Source of the DNA: Gallionella sp.
Lineage (GTDB): Bacteria > Pseudomonadota > Gammaproteobacteria > Burkholderiales > Gallionellaceae
Reading direction: 5' to 3'
DNA length: 36,950 nt
Assembly (NCBI GenBank): GCA_013044075.1
Contig: JABEVG010000092.1
Coordinates: forward strand, 1 to 36,950
The notes below the pieces were generated by a model. The model was not told the origin of the DNA. It was given only the letters and a program-made list of their open reading frames with translations, and did not search any database. How positions within the stretch are numbered: the stretch's first letter is position 1; each line of letters begins with the position of its first letter. Shown here piece by piece: positions 25,926 through 35,224 of this stretch. The translations under genes and the position numbers were made by a program.

Positions 25926-26672
25926 CTAGACCGGATTTTCCTGGTTGAAAAACCGGTGGTGCAAGCCGAACTTTTCTGACAAATGCAGACCGAGTGCCTG
26001 GATGCCGAATTGCTCGGTGGCGTGGTGACCTGCGGCAACGAATGCCACACCGCTCTCTTGCGCCAGATGAAAGTTTTGTTCGGATATTTCTCCCGTGATG
26101 TAGGCATCCACTCCCTGTGCAATGGCCAGCTCGAAATAGCCTTGTGCTCCCCCGCTGCACCAGGCCACCCGTTTGATTGGTCTGCCATCCCCCGCGATGA
26201 CTTGCGCCGCGCGTTGCAATTTGCTTTCGATGAAGAGTGCGAATTGCCCCAACGATTGAGCAACGCTCAAGCTTCCCGAACAGAGCAGATTCTGCTCGCC
26301 GCACCGCACCGTTGTTTGCAAGCCCAGCATGAGACCGAGTTGCGCGTTGTTGCCCAAAGTCTCATGCGCGTCCAAAGGCAAGTGGTAAACCAATAAGCTC
26401 ATGTCGTGTTGCAACAGTTTTGCCAGTCGGCGTTTCTTGATGCCGACGATCGCGGCATCTTCATTGCGCCAAAAAAATCCGTGATGCACCAGCAGCGCGT
26501 CCGCCCCCCAAGCAACCGCCGCATCAATCACCGCCTGCGAAGCGGTCACAGCAGTCGCGATACGTTTGACCTCGGCGCGACCTTCCACCTGCAAGCCATT
26601 TGGGCAGTAATCCTTGAACAAATTGGTTTGCAACAGGCTTGCGTTATAATCGCGCAGTTCGTAAAGCTGCAT
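25926..26672 (-). CDS. Nif3-like dinuclear metal centre protein (YbgI family)
   Basis: The family forms hexameric rings with a dinuclear metal site; related proteins are often annotated as GTP cyclohydrolase I type 2 homologues, and the in-cell role is unsettled. The 248-residue product has the ligands His63-His64 in LLVHHGFFW, Asp101 and His103 in HLPLDAH, and His217 with Glu220 in GHHATEQFG. The N-terminal NGLQVEG motif is also typical. It is divergent from the protease at 26714 across 41 bases. Nif3, the protease and tat genes beside respiratory genes are a conserved betaproteobacterial arrangement. Confidence 0.92.
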   Translation of the reverse strand: MQLYELRDYNASLLQTNLFKDYCPNGLQVEGRAEVKRIATAVTASQAVIDAAVAWGADALLVHHGFFWRNEDAAIVGIKKRRLAKLLQHDMSLLVYHLPLDAHETLGNNAQLGLMLGLQTTVRCGEQNLLCSGSLSVAQSLGQFALFIESKLQRAAQVIAGDGRPIKRVAWCSGGAQGYFELAIAQGVDAYITGEISEQNFHLAQESGVAFVAAGHHATEQFGIQALGLHLSEKFGLHHRFFNQENPV

Positions 26673-26713
26673 GCAAACTCCCTAAATATTGACCCGACCG
26701 AGTTCATCATACC

Positions 26714-27865
26714 ATGCGTAAACATTGGCTTTTATTCTCCCAAGCGGTCACGATAGCACTCGCTTTGCTGTTTATCGTCACCACGCTCAAACCTGAACTG
26801 CTGCCGACTGCCGCACGCAACGGTGTCGTCACTTTGTATGAAAGCGCACCCGCTCCGGGCGATGCGAAATCCACGGGTCTTAGCCTGAATAGCGCGGCGC
26901 AAAAAGCCATGCCGTCCGTGGTCAACATCTTCACCCGCACGGAAGTCAAAGTGCCGGAATCTCCTTTCAAGGACGATCCACGTTTCAAATTCTTTTTCGA
27001 CGAGCAGGGCGATGCCGAACCGCAAAGCAGTTCCAGCCTCGGTTCGGGCGTGATCGTGAGTCAGGATGGCTACATCCTCACCAACCAGCATGTCGTCGAA
27101 GCCGCCGATCAAATCGAGGTCGCGCTGTCGGACGGACGCAAAGCCAGCGCGCATGTCATCGGTTCGGATCCCGAAACCGATCTGGCCGTCATCAAGGTTG
27201 ACCTGCCGGGAAAATTGGCAGCGATCACTTTTGCCCATGCCGACCAGGCGCGCATCGGTGATATCGTGCTCGCCATCGGCAACCCTTTCGGCGTGGGCGA
27301 GACCGTCACCATGGGCATCGTCAGTGCGCTCAAGCGCGACCACCTGGGACTCAACACGTTCGAGAATTTTATCCAGACCGATGCCGCGATCAATCCCGGC
27401 AATTCGGGGGGCGCGCTGGTCGACACCAACGGCAATCTGATCGGCATCAACAGTGCCATCTATTCCCCGAATGGCGGCTCATTAGGCATCGGATTCGCCA
27501 TCCCGGTCAGTACCGCCAAGAAGACCATGGAACAGATAATCCAGCACGGTTCGGTGACACGCGGCTGGATCGGCGCGGGAGTGCAGGAACTCACCCCGGA
27601 ACTGGCGGCATCGTTCAAGCTCAGCGAGACCAAAGGATTACTCATTACCGAAGTGGTCAAAAACAGCCCCGCCGAGAAATCGGGGATCAGGGCTGGCGAT
27701 ATCCTGGTGTCGATCGATGCCAAGCCCATCAGCGATTGGTCCACCATGCTCGAAACAATCGCCAATACCGCACCCGGTAAAATCATCGCGGTCGATGTGA
27801 CACGCGACGGAACCAGGCAAAGCCTGCAAATAAAAGTAGGCAAGCGTCCGCAAGCCAACCGCTGA
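26714..27865 (+). CDS. Trypsin-like periplasmic serine protease, DegS/DegQ type with one PDZ
   Basis: HtrA-family proteases handle misfolded envelope proteins; DegS-type members trigger the sigma-E response. The 383-residue protein has an N-terminal hydrophobic segment (about 8-24) that looks like an anchor rather than a cleaved signal. The protease domain has the triad His126 (TNQHVV), Asp156 (ETDLAV) and Ser231 (NPGNSGGAL). A single PDZ domain covers about 275-375 (TKGLLITEVVKNSPAEKSGIRAGDILVSIDAKPI). One PDZ and an anchor fit DegS/AlgW better than DegP, but I cannot name it with certainty. It converges with tatC. Confidence 0.9.
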   Translation: MRKHWLLFSQAVTIALALLFIVTTLKPELLPTAARNGVVTLYESAPAPGDAKSTGLSLNSAAQKAMPSVVNIFTRTEVKVPESPFKDDPRFKFFFDEQGDAEPQSSSSLGSGVIVSQDGYILTNQHVVEAADQIEVALSDGRKASAHVIGSDPETDLAVIKVDLPGKLAAITFAHADQARIGDIVLAIGNPFGVGETVTMGIVSALKRDHLGLNTFENFIQTDAAINPGNSGGALVDTNGNLIGINSAIYSPNGGSLGIGFAIPVSTAKKTMEQIIQHGSVTRGWIGAGVQELTPELAASFKLSETKGLLITEVVKNSPAEKSGIRAGDILVSIDAKPISDWSTMLETIANTAPGKIIAVDVTRDGTRQSLQIKVGKRPQANR

Positions 27866-27876
27866 CAACCGCACTC

Positions 27877-27904
27877 GCAAAAACAGCCGCTGCAGGCGGC
27901 TGTT
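27877..27904 (-). terminator. Terminator for the his-tat operon (after tatC)
   Basis: AACAGCCGC (27882-27890) pairs with GCGGCTGTT (27896-27904). On the minus strand the stem is followed by a T run (complement of AAAA just before it), 26 bases past the tatC stop. It may also slow transcripts of the protease gene from the other side. Confidence 0.75.
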
Positions 27905-27930
27905 CTCTGAACCATAAAACCATCTCCAGG

Positions 27931-28656
27931 CTACGCAACAGATGTCGCGGGCTTCATCCAGCTTGCCACCACGATGCCGGCCTCGTAGAGCAGCCATAGC
28001 GGCATCGCCAGCATGAACTGCGACACCACATCGGGCGGTGTGAATATCGCGCCGACCACGAAAGACGCAACGATCACATAGCGGCGAATATCGCGCAGCT
28101 TTTCCACCGAGACCAGCCCCATGCGCACCAGCACCACCACCGCGACCGGGACTTGAAACGTGATGCCGAAAGCCATGAACATGCCCAGCACGAAACTGAG
28201 ATACTTGTCGATGTCGGTCATCACCGCCACACCCTGCGGCGCGCTGGCGGTGATGAATCCGAACACCACCGGAAACACGATGAAATAAGCGAAGGCCATA
28301 CCGCAGAAGAACAACACCGTGCTGGCCAGGATGAGCGGCCAGACCAGCTTCTTTTCGTGCGCATACAAACCGGGTGCAACGAACCGCCAGATTTGGTAGA
28401 GGATGTAGGGCAACGCTATCAAAAACGCCGCCATCATGGCGACTTTGAGCGGGACGAAAAACGGTGTGGTGACATCGGTCGCGATCATCTGCGCGCCTTT
28501 GGGCAACTTGGCGAGCAAGGGATGCGCGAGCCAGGTGTAAAGATTCGCCGCCCAGGGAAACAGCGCGATGAACACCAGTAACAGAGCCACCGCAGAATGC
28601 AACAAACGCGTGCGCAACTCGATCAGGTGTGCGATGAAACTTTCGGTGGTGGTCAT
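27931..28656 (-). CDS. tatC: Sec-independent protein translocase TatC
   Basis: TatC recognises twin-arginine signal peptides and forms the Tat export complex with TatA and TatB. The 241-residue protein has six hydrophobic segments. The N-terminus has the family motif SFIAHLIELRTRLLHS and the first periplasmic loop reaches FFVPLKVAMMAAFLIALPYILYQIW. YEKK-like FVAPGLYAHEKK is also conserved. The start codon shares one base with the tatB stop. Substrates in this window include ActB1 with its RRDFLK signal. Confidence 0.95.
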   Translation of the reverse strand: MTTTESFIAHLIELRTRLLHSAVALLLVFIALFPWAANLYTWLAHPLLAKLPKGAQMIATDVTTPFFVPLKVAMMAAFLIALPYILYQIWRFVAPGLYAHEKKLVWPLILASTVLFFCGMAFAYFIVFPVVFGFITASAPQGVAVMTDIDKYLSFVLGMFMAFGITFQVPVAVVVLVRMGLVSVEKLRDIRRYVIVASFVVGAIFTPPDVVSQFMLAMPLWLLYEAGIVVASWMKPATSVA

Positions 28657-29039
28657 CAGGATTGTGCTGGCGTGGCCGGTGCGGATTCAGTCGCAGCAGT
28701 TGCGGGCGGCAGCGGAAGTTGTGCCTGCTGCTTGATCTCCTGCAGCGGTTCTACGACAGTCGCATTGAGTTGCTGAACCTCGTGTTCCAGATGCCGATCC
28801 AGTTGTTTGACTGATCGTTGTGCGGCTTCCGCCTCGGCCTGAACCTTTTCTTTCAACTGGCGGAATTCCTCCATGGCCATATCGCGCTCGATATCGGCTT
28901 TGACCCCGTTCACATAGCGTTGCGCGCGCCCCCACAACAGCCCCATCGTGCGCGCGACCTTCGGCAGGCGTTCCGGCCCGATGACCACGAGAGCCACGAC
29001 CATAATCACCAGCAACTCCGAGAAACTGATCTCAAACAT
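28656..29039 (-). CDS. tatB: Sec-independent protein translocase TatB
   Basis: The 127-residue protein has a single N-terminal transmembrane helix, MFEISFSELLVIMVVALVVIGPERLPKVART, with the TatB-specific Glu in the helix and the conserved GPERLP hinge. A long amphipathic and acidic helical region follows. The tail is rich in Ala, Pro and Gln. It lies between tatA and tatC in the usual order. Confidence 0.93.
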   Translation of the reverse strand: MFEISFSELLVIMVVALVVIGPERLPKVARTMGLLWGRAQRYVNGVKADIERDMAMEEFRQLKEKVQAEAEAAQRSVKQLDRHLEHEVQQLNATVVEPLQEIKQQAQLPLPPATAATESAPATPAQS

Positions 29040-29066
29040 GAACTATCGCCTTATCGCCCGGCATGC

Positions 29067-29285
29067 TCAGACGTGGGTGGTTTTCTTGTCTTTCACTTCA
29101 CCCTCGATGGTCTGCCCGCCTTCTTTCAATTGGGGCGCGGCATCGCTCTCGCTCTTCATGCCTTCCTTGAAACCCTTCACCGCGCCGCCCAGATCGCTGC
29201 CGATGTTGCGCAACTTCTTGGTGCCGAAAATCAACACGATGACCAGCAGTACGATCAGCCAATGCCAGATGCTCAATGAACCCAT
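29067..29285 (-). CDS. tatA: Sec-independent protein translocase TatA
   Basis: TatA forms the pore-like part of the Tat system. The 72-residue protein has one N-terminal helix ([17 protein letters not shown]), the hinge [24 protein letters not shown] and a short charged tail. It is preceded by hinT and followed by tatB 27 bases on. The ATG at 29283-29285 has GGAGAG upstream. Confidence 0.95.
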   Translation of the reverse strand: MGSLSIWHWLIVLLVIVLIFGTKKLRNIGSDLGGAVKGFKEGMKSESDAAPQLKEGGQTIEGEVKDKKTTHV

Positions 29286-29314
29286 GACGCTCTCCTCAAA
29301 AAAGTAAAGACTAA

Positions 29315-29662
29315 CTAGTCTCGTTTCACCATGGGCGGCAACTGTCCGCCGCCGATGATGTGTATATGCAAATGAAACACTTCCTGTCCGCCGCCCTTGC
29401 CGGTGTTGATGACCGTGCGAAACCCGTTGTCCAATCCTTGCTCGCGCGCCAGGCGCGGAGCTAACACCATCATCCTGCCGAGCAAGGCAGCATGTGCCTC
29501 GTCTATCTGTAACAGCGAATCCAGGTGCAGCTTGGGTATCAACATGAAATGCACCGGCGCGGCCGGATGAATATCGTGGAATGCCAGGATCTCTTCGTCT
29601 TCATAGACCTTGCGACAGGGAATCTCACCGCGCGCGATCTTGCAAAACAGACACTCGCTCAT
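29315..29662 (-). CDS. hinT: HIT-family nucleotide-binding protein (HinT-like)
   Basis: HinT-type proteins hydrolyse nucleoside phosphoramidates. With the ATG at 29660-29662, preceded by AAAGGAG, the protein has 115 residues and begins [19 protein letters not shown] two codons earlier overlaps the ribosome-binding site and is unlikely. The histidine triad [11 protein letters not shown] is near the C-terminus. It sits between hisE and tatA, its usual position in betaproteobacterial his-tat clusters. Confidence 0.93.
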   Translation of the reverse strand: MSECLFCKIARGEIPCRKVYEDEEILAFHDIHPAAPVHFMLIPKLHLDSLLQIDEAHAALLGRMMVLAPRLAREQGLDNGFRTVINTGKGGGQEVFHLHIHIIGGGQLPPMVKRD

Positions 29663-29664
29663 CG

Positions 29665-30003
29665 TCACTCCTTTGTCCGGCTATTTTTTTCGGCGATGCC
29701 GGACAAGCCCTCGCGGCGTGACAATTCATCCAGCACATCCTGCGCGCTCAAGTCGTGATGCGCCAGCAACACCATGCAGTGAAACCACAGATCGGCGGTC
29801 TCGTACACCAGATGTGTCTTGTCGCCCTCCTTGCTGGCGAGTATCACCTCGGTGGCTTCTTCCCCGACTTTTTTCAGGATGGCATCCTCGCCCTTGCCGA
29901 ACAACTTCGCCACGTAGGAAGTATCGGGAAGCGCGTGTTTACGCGCCTCCAGCGTTGCGGTCAAGCGTTTCAAAATATCTGTTTGCATATCATCAACACT
30001 CAT
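29665..30003 (-). CDS. hisE: Phosphoribosyl-ATP pyrophosphatase
   Basis: HisE catalyses the second step of histidine synthesis, PR-ATP to PR-AMP. The 112-residue protein is all-helical, of the MazG type, with [18 protein letters not shown] and [14 protein letters not shown] carrying the metal-binding acidic residues. The ATG at 30001-30003 overlaps the hisI stop (ATGA). The separate hisI and hisE genes contrast with the fused enzyme of enterobacteria. Confidence 0.95.
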   Translation of the reverse strand: MSVDDMQTDILKRLTATLEARKHALPDTSYVAKLFGKGEDAILKKVGEEATEVILASKEGDKTHLVYETADLWFHCMVLLAHHDLSAQDVLDELSRREGLSGIAEKNSRTKE

Positions 30004-30389
30004 TTTTTATAAATCTCGTCGGGTGATTTCAACACCCCATCGACCTCGACCCACCGGCCGTTTTCCAATCGGCTGAAGAAACAGCTTGCGCGCCCGGTAT
30101 GGCAGGCGATGCCGCCTTGTTGTTCGATTTGCAGCAGGATCACATCGGCATCGCAATCCGTGCGTATCTCCTTGACGAGCTGAAAATGCCCGGACTCTTC
30201 GCCCTTGTGCCACAGCTTCTTGCGCGAACGTGACCAATACACAGCCTGCCGTTTCTGCCAGGTCAGAAGCAAAGCCTCGCGATTCATCCAGGCCACCATC
30301 AGCACCCGCCCCGTCGCCGCATCCTGCGCGATCGCAGGAACGAGCCCATCGTCAGACCAGTTGATCTTATTCAACCACGCTTCACTCAT
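30000..30389 (-). CDS. hisI: Phosphoribosyl-AMP cyclohydrolase
   Basis: HisI opens the adenine ring of PR-AMP, the third step. The 129-residue protein has the conserved [15 protein letters not shown], the metal site [10 protein letters not shown] and the zinc-binding [10 protein letters not shown]. It overlaps hisF by 4 bases at its start and hisE by 4 at its end. Confidence 0.96.
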   Translation of the reverse strand: MSEAWLNKINWSDDGLVPAIAQDAATGRVLMVAWMNREALLLTWQKRQAVYWSRSRKKLWHKGEESGHFQLVKEIRTDCDADVILLQIEQQGGIACHTGRASCFFSRLENGRWVEVDGVLKSPDEIYKK

Positions 30390-31144
30390 AACCTGACTTC
30401 GATTCCTTGTTGCGCCATGAACCGCTTGGCTTGCGGCACGGTGTATTCACCGAAGTGGAAAATGCTCGCGGCCAGCACGGCATCCGCGCCGCCCAGTTTC
30501 ACACCATCAGCCAGATGCTGAAGATTTCCCACCCCGCCGCTGGCGATCACGGGGATCTCCAAAGCATCGGTCACGGCGCGCGTCAAAGCCAGATCAAAAC
30601 CGTTCTTCTGCCCGTCCCTGTCCATGCTGGTCAGCAGGATCTCGCCCGCGCCCAATTGCTGCATCCTGCTTGCCCACGCCACCACATCCAACCCGGTCGC
30701 CTTGCGTCCGCCGTGGGTATAAACCTCCCAGCGATCCGGCGCGACCTGTTTCGCATCTATCGCCACCACGATGCACTGCGAACCGTAGCGCGATGCCGCA
30801 TCGGCCACCAGTTGCGGATTCACCACCGCAGCGGTATTGATGCTGACCTTGTCCGCACCGGCATTGAGCAGATTGCGCACGTCCCGCACCTCGCGCACCC
30901 CGCCGCCCACGGTCAAGGGAATGAACACTTGCGAAGCGACTTGTTCGATGATGCGGAAGAGTATCCCCCGGTCGTCGGAGCTGGCAGTGATGTCCAAAAA
31001 CGTCAGTTCATCCGCCCCCTGATCATCGTAGCGTTTGGCGATCTCCACCGGATCACCCGCATCGCGCAGCTCGACGAAGCTCACGCCTTTGACCACGCGA
31101 CCTGCGGTCACATCGAGACAGGGAATGATGCGTTTGGCGAGCAT
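30386..31144 (-). CDS. hisF: Imidazole glycerol phosphate synthase, cyclase subunit
   Basis: HisF is the (beta/alpha)8 cyclase that pairs with the glutaminase HisH. The 252-residue protein has the catalytic Asp11 in [14 protein letters not shown] and the second catalytic Asp in [10 protein letters not shown]. The phosphate-binding loops are VGGGVRE and [11 protein letters not shown]. It lies between hisA (5-base gap) and hisI (4-base overlap). Confidence 0.97.
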   Translation of the reverse strand: MLAKRIIPCLDVTAGRVVKGVSFVELRDAGDPVEIAKRYDDQGADELTFLDITASSDDRGILFRIIEQVASQVFIPLTVGGGVREVRDVRNLLNAGADKVSINTAAVVNPQLVADAASRYGSQCIVVAIDAKQVAPDRWEVYTHGGRKATGLDVVAWASRMQQLGAGEILLTSMDRDGQKNGFDLALTRAVTDALEIPVIASGGVGNLQHLADGVKLGGADAVLAASIFHFGEYTVPQAKRFMAQQGIEVRL

Positions 31145-31149
31145 GGAAA

Positions 31150-31911
31150 TTAACGCAGCGTGGAAAGTTTGATCGGGGTCAACTCATCCGCCAAAGCTTG
31201 CGCCTCGCGCAAATCCAGCGAGCCTTCATAGATCGCACGACCCGTAATCGCGCCGGTGATGCCTTCCTGATACACCGCGCACAGCGCGCGCACATCATCG
31301 AGATTGGTGATGCCGCCACTGGCGATCACCGGCACATGCAAAGGCTTGGCGAGCTCCACCGTGGCGGGGATATTCACCCCGGACAACATGCCATCGCGGC
31401 CGATGTCGGTGTAAATGATCGCCTCCACGCCATAGTCTTCAAAGCGTTTCGCCAAGTCGCCCACATCGTGTCCGGTCAGCTTAGACCAACCGTCCACCGC
31501 CACCTTGCCGCCCTTGGCATCCAGACCCACCATGATGTGGCCGGGAAACGCGTCGCAGGCTTCATGCAGAAAGCCCGGCACTTTTACCGCCGCCGTGCCG
31601 ATGATGATGTAGGTCACGCCCAGATCGAGATAACGTTCGATGGTCACCAGATCGCGTATGCCACCACCCAGTTGCACCGGCACATCCAGCCCCACCGCTT
31701 CGATGATGCTTCTCACCGCCGCTTCATTCTTTGGCTTGCCCGCAAACGCGCCATTCAGATCGACCAGATGCAGCCGTCTCGCGCCCTGCGCCAGCCAATG
31801 CTTCGCCATGGCGGCGGGGTCTTCGGAGAACACCGTGGCATCTTCCATCAAGCCTTGTTTGAGGCGCACACAATGACCGTCTTTTAAATCAATCGCAGGA
31901 ATAATTAGCAT
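31150..31911 (-). CDS. hisA: Phosphoribosylformimino-5-aminoimidazole carboxamide ribotide isomerase
   Basis: HisA catalyses the Amadori rearrangement that makes the HisF substrate. The 253-residue (beta/alpha)8 protein starts [20 protein letters not shown] with catalytic Asp8. Further signatures are [24 protein letters not shown], which contains the second catalytic Asp, and [11 protein letters not shown]. It is placed between hisH and hisF. Confidence 0.97.
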   Translation of the reverse strand: MLIIPAIDLKDGHCVRLKQGLMEDATVFSEDPAAMAKHWLAQGARRLHLVDLNGAFAGKPKNEAAVRSIIEAVGLDVPVQLGGGIRDLVTIERYLDLGVTYIIIGTAAVKVPGFLHEACDAFPGHIMVGLDAKGGKVAVDGWSKLTGHDVGDLAKRFEDYGVEAIIYTDIGRDGMLSGVNIPATVELAKPLHVPVIASGGITNLDDVRALCAVYQEGITGAITGRAIYEGSLDLREAQALADELTPIKLSTLR

Positions 31912-31929
31912 GGCAGTACGTTAAATAAT

Positions 31930-32568
31930 TTAAGGATTCCATCGGGTAAAATTTTGCAGCAACCGCAAGCCCGCCGCGTGGCTTTTTTCAGGGTGAAACT
32001 GCACCGCAAATAAATTGTCCCGCGCCACGGCGCACACGAAGGGCTGGGGATAATCGCTGGTCGCCTGGATCAGGTTCGTCTGCTCCGGTTGCACATAATA
32101 GCTGTGTACATAATAGAAACGCGCATCTTGTTCTATGCCGTCCCACAAGGCGTGCGCGGGGGCAACGTGCTTCACCCGGTTCCAACCCATGTGCGGAACT
32201 TTCAGGCGGTTGCCTTGCGCGTCATGCAATCCACCGGCGAAACGCAACACCTTGCCGGGCAACAACCCCAATCCTGCAACATCGCCCTCTTCACTATGCT
32301 CGAACAGCATTTGCAGGCCGATACAGATACCGAGGAAGGGTTTGCTGCGCGCGGCTTGCATGACCGCACCGCGCAAATCGCGCGCATCCAGCTCGCGCAT
32401 ACAATCGGGCATCGCGCCTTGTCCGGGGAACACCACGCGCGCCGCAGTGGCGATCACCCCCGCATCATCCGTGACCACGACCTCTGCATCGGGAGCGACT
32501 TTGCGCACCGCCTGTTCGACCGAGCGCAAATTGCCCATGCCGTAATCAACAATCGCCACATCAACCAT
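31930..32568 (-). CDS. hisH: Imidazole glycerol phosphate synthase, glutamine amidotransferase subunit
   Basis: HisH releases ammonia from glutamine for HisF. The 212-residue class I amidotransferase has the nucleophile Cys82 in [12 protein letters not shown], and His192 and Glu194 in QFHPEKS. The oxyanion region [10 protein letters not shown] is present. It is 39 bases after hisB. Confidence 0.96.
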   Translation of the reverse strand: MVDVAIVDYGMGNLRSVEQAVRKVAPDAEVVVTDDAGVIATAARVVFPGQGAMPDCMRELDARDLRGAVMQAARSKPFLGICIGLQMLFEHSEEGDVAGLGLLPGKVLRFAGGLHDAQGNRLKVPHMGWNRVKHVAPAHALWDGIEQDARFYYVHSYYVQPEQTNLIQATSDYPQPFVCAVARDNLFAVQFHPEKSHAAGLRLLQNFTRWNP

Positions 32569-32607
32569 CTGACTCTATCCGGGAAAAACCTGCATTTCCA
32601 TTTTCAT

Positions 32608-33195
32608 TTACAGCGAACCCTTGGTGGAAGGCATCATGCCCGCCATGCGCACATCCTGTTCCAGTGCCATACGCAGGGCGCGACCAAACGCCTTGAAGAT
32701 CGTCTCGGCTTGATGGTGGGCATTGTTGCCCGCCAGATTATCGATATGCAGGGTGATCAGCGCATGGTTCACGAAACCCTGGAAAAATTCATGGAACAAA
32801 TCCACATCGAACTGGCCAATGCTGCCGCGCACGAAGTCGCAGTTGAACGTCAGACCGGGGCGACCCGAAAGATCGAGTACCACGCGCGACAACGCCTCAT
32901 CCAGCGGCACGAAGGCGTGGCCGTAACGGCGCAAGCCCTTCTTGTCGCCCACCGCCTGATTGAATGCCTGACCCAGGGTAATGCCGATGTCTTCCACCGT
33001 GTGATGCGCATCGATGTGCAAATCGCCTTTGGCAGCGATGCTCAAATCCAACAAACCGTGCCGCGCGATCTGGTCCAGCATGTGGTCGAGAAACGGCAAT
33101 CCCGTGTCGAACTGCGATTTCCCTGTCCCGTCCAGATTCAGCTCCACACTGATCTGGGTTTCCAGCGTATTTCGTGTAACGCTTGCGCTACGCAT
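32608..33195 (-). CDS. hisB: Imidazoleglycerol-phosphate dehydratase
   Basis: HisB removes water from imidazole glycerol phosphate. The ATG at 33193-33195 has GGAGTG at a good distance and gives 195 residues, the usual length of the stand-alone dehydratase. Longer in-frame starts (to 33258) would read through the inverted repeat just upstream. Metal-binding repeats [10 protein letters not shown] and [11 protein letters not shown] are intact, as is LPFLDHML. It does not carry the phosphatase domain found in enterobacterial HisB. Confidence 0.95.
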   Translation of the reverse strand: MRSASVTRNTLETQISVELNLDGTGKSQFDTGLPFLDHMLDQIARHGLLDLSIAAKGDLHIDAHHTVEDIGITLGQAFNQAVGDKKGLRRYGHAFVPLDEALSRVVLDLSGRPGLTFNCDFVRGSIGQFDVDLFHEFFQGFVNHALITLHIDNLAGNNAHHQAETIFKAFGRALRMALEQDVRMAGMMPSTKGSL

Positions 33196-33212
33196 AATTT
33201 TCACTCCGTTCA

Positions 33213-33271
33213 TGTAGGAGCACGCCCCGCGTGCGATTGTTTTTTCATTCGCGAGCAAGGCTCGCTCCTAC
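33213..33271. repeat. REP-type inverted pair (BIME-like) between hisC and hisB
   Basis: The 59-bp element is bounded by TGTAGGAGC (33213-33221) and GCTCCTACA (33263-33271). Each half forms its own small hairpin: CACGC-ccc-GCGTG and CGAGC-aag-GCTCG. This resembles paired REP sequences known from Pseudomonas and others. It ends 17 bases before the hisB ATG and so would be transcribed within the his mRNA. Confidence 0.75.
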
Positions 33272-33353
33272 AAAAGACATCCCTTGAAAGCTGATATAAA
33301 CCGCTCGTTTTGGTTACGACACAACCTGAAGGTGAGTCTCCACCGAAACTCGC

Positions 33354-34439
33354 TCATATAGCTTGCAAGCTTTCTTTCAGTGCTGCGACAAACCGCTCGT
33401 TTTCCGCCGGCGTGCCCACCGTCACGCGCAAACAATCTTCCAGCATCGCATGACTGCCGTGCAGATTTTTTATCAGCACACCGCGCTGCTTCAGTGCCTC
33501 GAAAATCGCTTTGGCGCGCGCGACGCGCAACAACAAAAAATTCGCGGCACTCGGATAGACCCGCACTCCGTCTACCGCACCCAATTGCTGTGCCAATTTG
33601 CTGCGATCCTGTTTGATTTGTTCGGCCTGTGCCAACAGCACATCGTGATGATCCAACAATATCTCCGCCACCAACTGCGGCAAAACGCCGACATTATACG
33701 GCAAGCGCAACTTTTCCAGCTCATTCAACCACAGCTCGCTGCCCGCCAAAAACCCCAGCCGCAATCCGGCCATGCCGAGCTTGGAAAAAGTGCGCATCAC
33801 CAACAGATTCGGATACTCCGCCAGATGCGGAATAAAGCTATCGTCGGCAAAGGCGTAATACGCCTCATCGACCACCACCAAGCCCGGAGCGGCAGCGATG
33901 ATGGCTTTAATGTCCCGGGCAGAGTAGGGATTGCCGGTGGGATTGTTCGGGTACGCCAAAAAAATCAGCGCGGGTTGCTCGCGTTCGATCGCACTCAGCA
34001 TCGCACCCATGTCCAGCGAAAAATCCCGCGTCAGCGGCACGCCCGCATAGCGCATGCCGAGGAAGGTTGCGATCATCTTGTACATGACGAACGACGGCTC
34101 GACACCCAGCAAAGTTGCACCGGGTTTATTCACCGCCATCGCCAGCAACTGGATCAACTCATCCGAACCGTTGCCCAACAGGACCTCCATCCCCTGAGGT
34201 AATTCCAGCAAGGCGCGGATTTTTTGTTTGAGAATTTGTGGGTTCGGATCGGGATAGCGATTGATCGCCGCATTGCTCACCGCCGCCGCGATTTCCTCGC
34301 GCAAAAATGCAGGAACGAGATAGGGATTTTCCATCGCATCCAGCTTGATGAAGCCGTCGCTGACCGGCACATGATAAGCATGCAACGCTAAAATTTCAGG
34401 GCGAATTAACTGATGCACTAACGCAGAAATGAACGACAT
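33354..34439 (-). CDS. hisC: Histidinol-phosphate aminotransferase
   Basis: HisC is the PLP enzyme that makes histidinol phosphate. The ATG at 34437-34439 gives 361 residues beginning [17 protein letters not shown]; a GTG 24 bases upstream is possible, and neither has a strong ribosome-binding site. Family signatures are [36 protein letters not shown] and the PLP-lysine site [15 protein letters not shown]. It is the first his gene present; hisG and hisD, which often precede it in betaproteobacteria, are not seen. Confidence 0.94.
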   Translation of the reverse strand: MSFISALVHQLIRPEILALHAYHVPVSDGFIKLDAMENPYLVPAFLREEIAAAVSNAAINRYPDPNPQILKQKIRALLELPQGMEVLLGNGSDELIQLLAMAVNKPGATLLGVEPSFVMYKMIATFLGMRYAGVPLTRDFSLDMGAMLSAIEREQPALIFLAYPNNPTGNPYSARDIKAIIAAAPGLVVVDEAYYAFADDSFIPHLAEYPNLLVMRTFSKLGMAGLRLGFLAGSELWLNELEKLRLPYNVGVLPQLVAEILLDHHDVLLAQAEQIKQDRSKLAQQLGAVDGVRVYPSAANFLLLRVARAKAIFEALKQRGVLIKNLHGSHAMLEDCLRVTVGTPAENERFVAALKESLQAI

Positions 34440-34526
34440 AAATGGACGTGTGAACGGTTGCACTACAGGGCTGCGCAGCTTACCACAGCAAGGATTTTCC
34501 GTGGTTGTAGCGATGGCGCATACATT

Positions 34527-34826
34527 TCAAACGGAAGTTATTCGGTGATGCCAAAAGCCCGGCTCACGATGACAATGCATCACCGCAACAATCAAAATGC
34601 AATCGCTCTCAATCGTATACAGCACAGCATAAGGAAAAACTTTGGTCAAAAATCGACGTACATCCTCTTCCAGCACTCGATAAGACTCCGGGGCAATAAC
34701 GATGTGATCAATTGCAGATTGAACTGCCGCCATAAAACGGACACCCAATCCGTTTTGCTGTGCCTCATAGAATATGACTGATTCTTGGAACTCTGAAAGC
34801 GCATCGGGATGAAACTCGTAATTCAT
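34527..34826 (-). CDS. ParE/RelE-superfamily toxin
   Basis: The ATG at 34824-34826 overlaps the stop of the upstream gene (ATGA) and gives 99 residues: MNYEFHPDALSEFQESVIFYE is the N-terminus. An in-frame longer reading to 34931 runs inside the antitoxin gene and is rejected. The pattern FHPDALSEFQESVIFYEAQQNGLGVRF, a central helical hairpin and RRFLTKVFPYAVLYTIESDCILIVAVMHCHREPGFW are typical of ParE/RelE folds, the latter with the conserved R-x-L...FPY. Whether it cuts mRNA or targets gyrase cannot be told from sequence. No target or activity is shown. Confidence 0.85.
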   Translation of the reverse strand: MNYEFHPDALSEFQESVIFYEAQQNGLGVRFMAAVQSAIDHIVIAPESYRVLEEDVRRFLTKVFPYAVLYTIESDCILIVAVMHCHREPGFWHHRITSV

Positions 34827-35056
34827 CTCCCGATTGCAGCCTTTACTTGAGCAAATGCAACTTCTCCGGGGATAGTTGACACCGCTCCGCTGCGTACCTG
34901 AGCAATGCGCCGCTGCGCTTCTGTTACCCATAGCTGCCGAATATATCCATCGTCTGCGGGATCAAGGCTTTCCACCAAACGATCCGCCAACAAGGCACGA
35001 GCTTCACTTGGCAGCGCAAGCGCACCTTCGGCTATTTGTTCCAGTGTAATTTGCAT
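34823..35056 (-). CDS. Addiction-module antitoxin (TIGR02574-like)
   Basis: The 77-residue protein begins MQITLEQIAEGALALPSEARALLADRLVESLDP. This matches the small helical antitoxins named putative addiction module component that accompany ParE/RelE-type toxins. It lies directly upstream of the toxin with a 4-base overlap. There is no obvious DNA-binding domain. The pair sits between the hisC gene and the Cyc2-like gene. Confidence 0.82.
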   Translation of the reverse strand: MQITLEQIAEGALALPSEARALLADRLVESLDPADDGYIRQLWVTEAQRRIAQVRSGAVSTIPGEVAFAQVKAAIGR

Positions 35057-35120
35057 GATGTACCCCTAAGTAGCAGACAATGACTCGCATTGTACGGATA
35101 GCGGTTATTGTTGCAAGCGC

Positions 35121-35152
35121 AAAAAACAGGGGAGACCGAAGTCTCCCCTGTT
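35121..35152 (-). terminator. Strong terminator after the Cyc2-like gene
   Basis: On the minus strand a 12-bp perfect stem (35152-35141 pairing with 35136-35125) closes a TTCG tetraloop and runs into TTTTTT. It lies about 73 bases past the stop of the gene at 35225 and upstream of the toxin-antitoxin pair, isolating the two units. Confidence 0.93.
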
Positions 35153-35224
35153 CATCACAGCTGATGGTACTTGCTCACACTTGTGTCGCTCGCCACACAT
35201 TTAAGTGCGGCGAATGACGGCAAA

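Noticed and set aside
32089-33294. A 401-codon plus-strand open frame opposite hisH and hisB.
   Set aside because: It covers two well-conserved his genes on the other strand and crosses an inverted repeat; no domain is visible.
34827-34931. Longer N-terminus for the toxin, starting at 34931.
   Set aside because: The extra 35 residues lie within the antitoxin frame and have no family resemblance; the ATG at 34826 gives the normal toxin length and an ATGA overlap.
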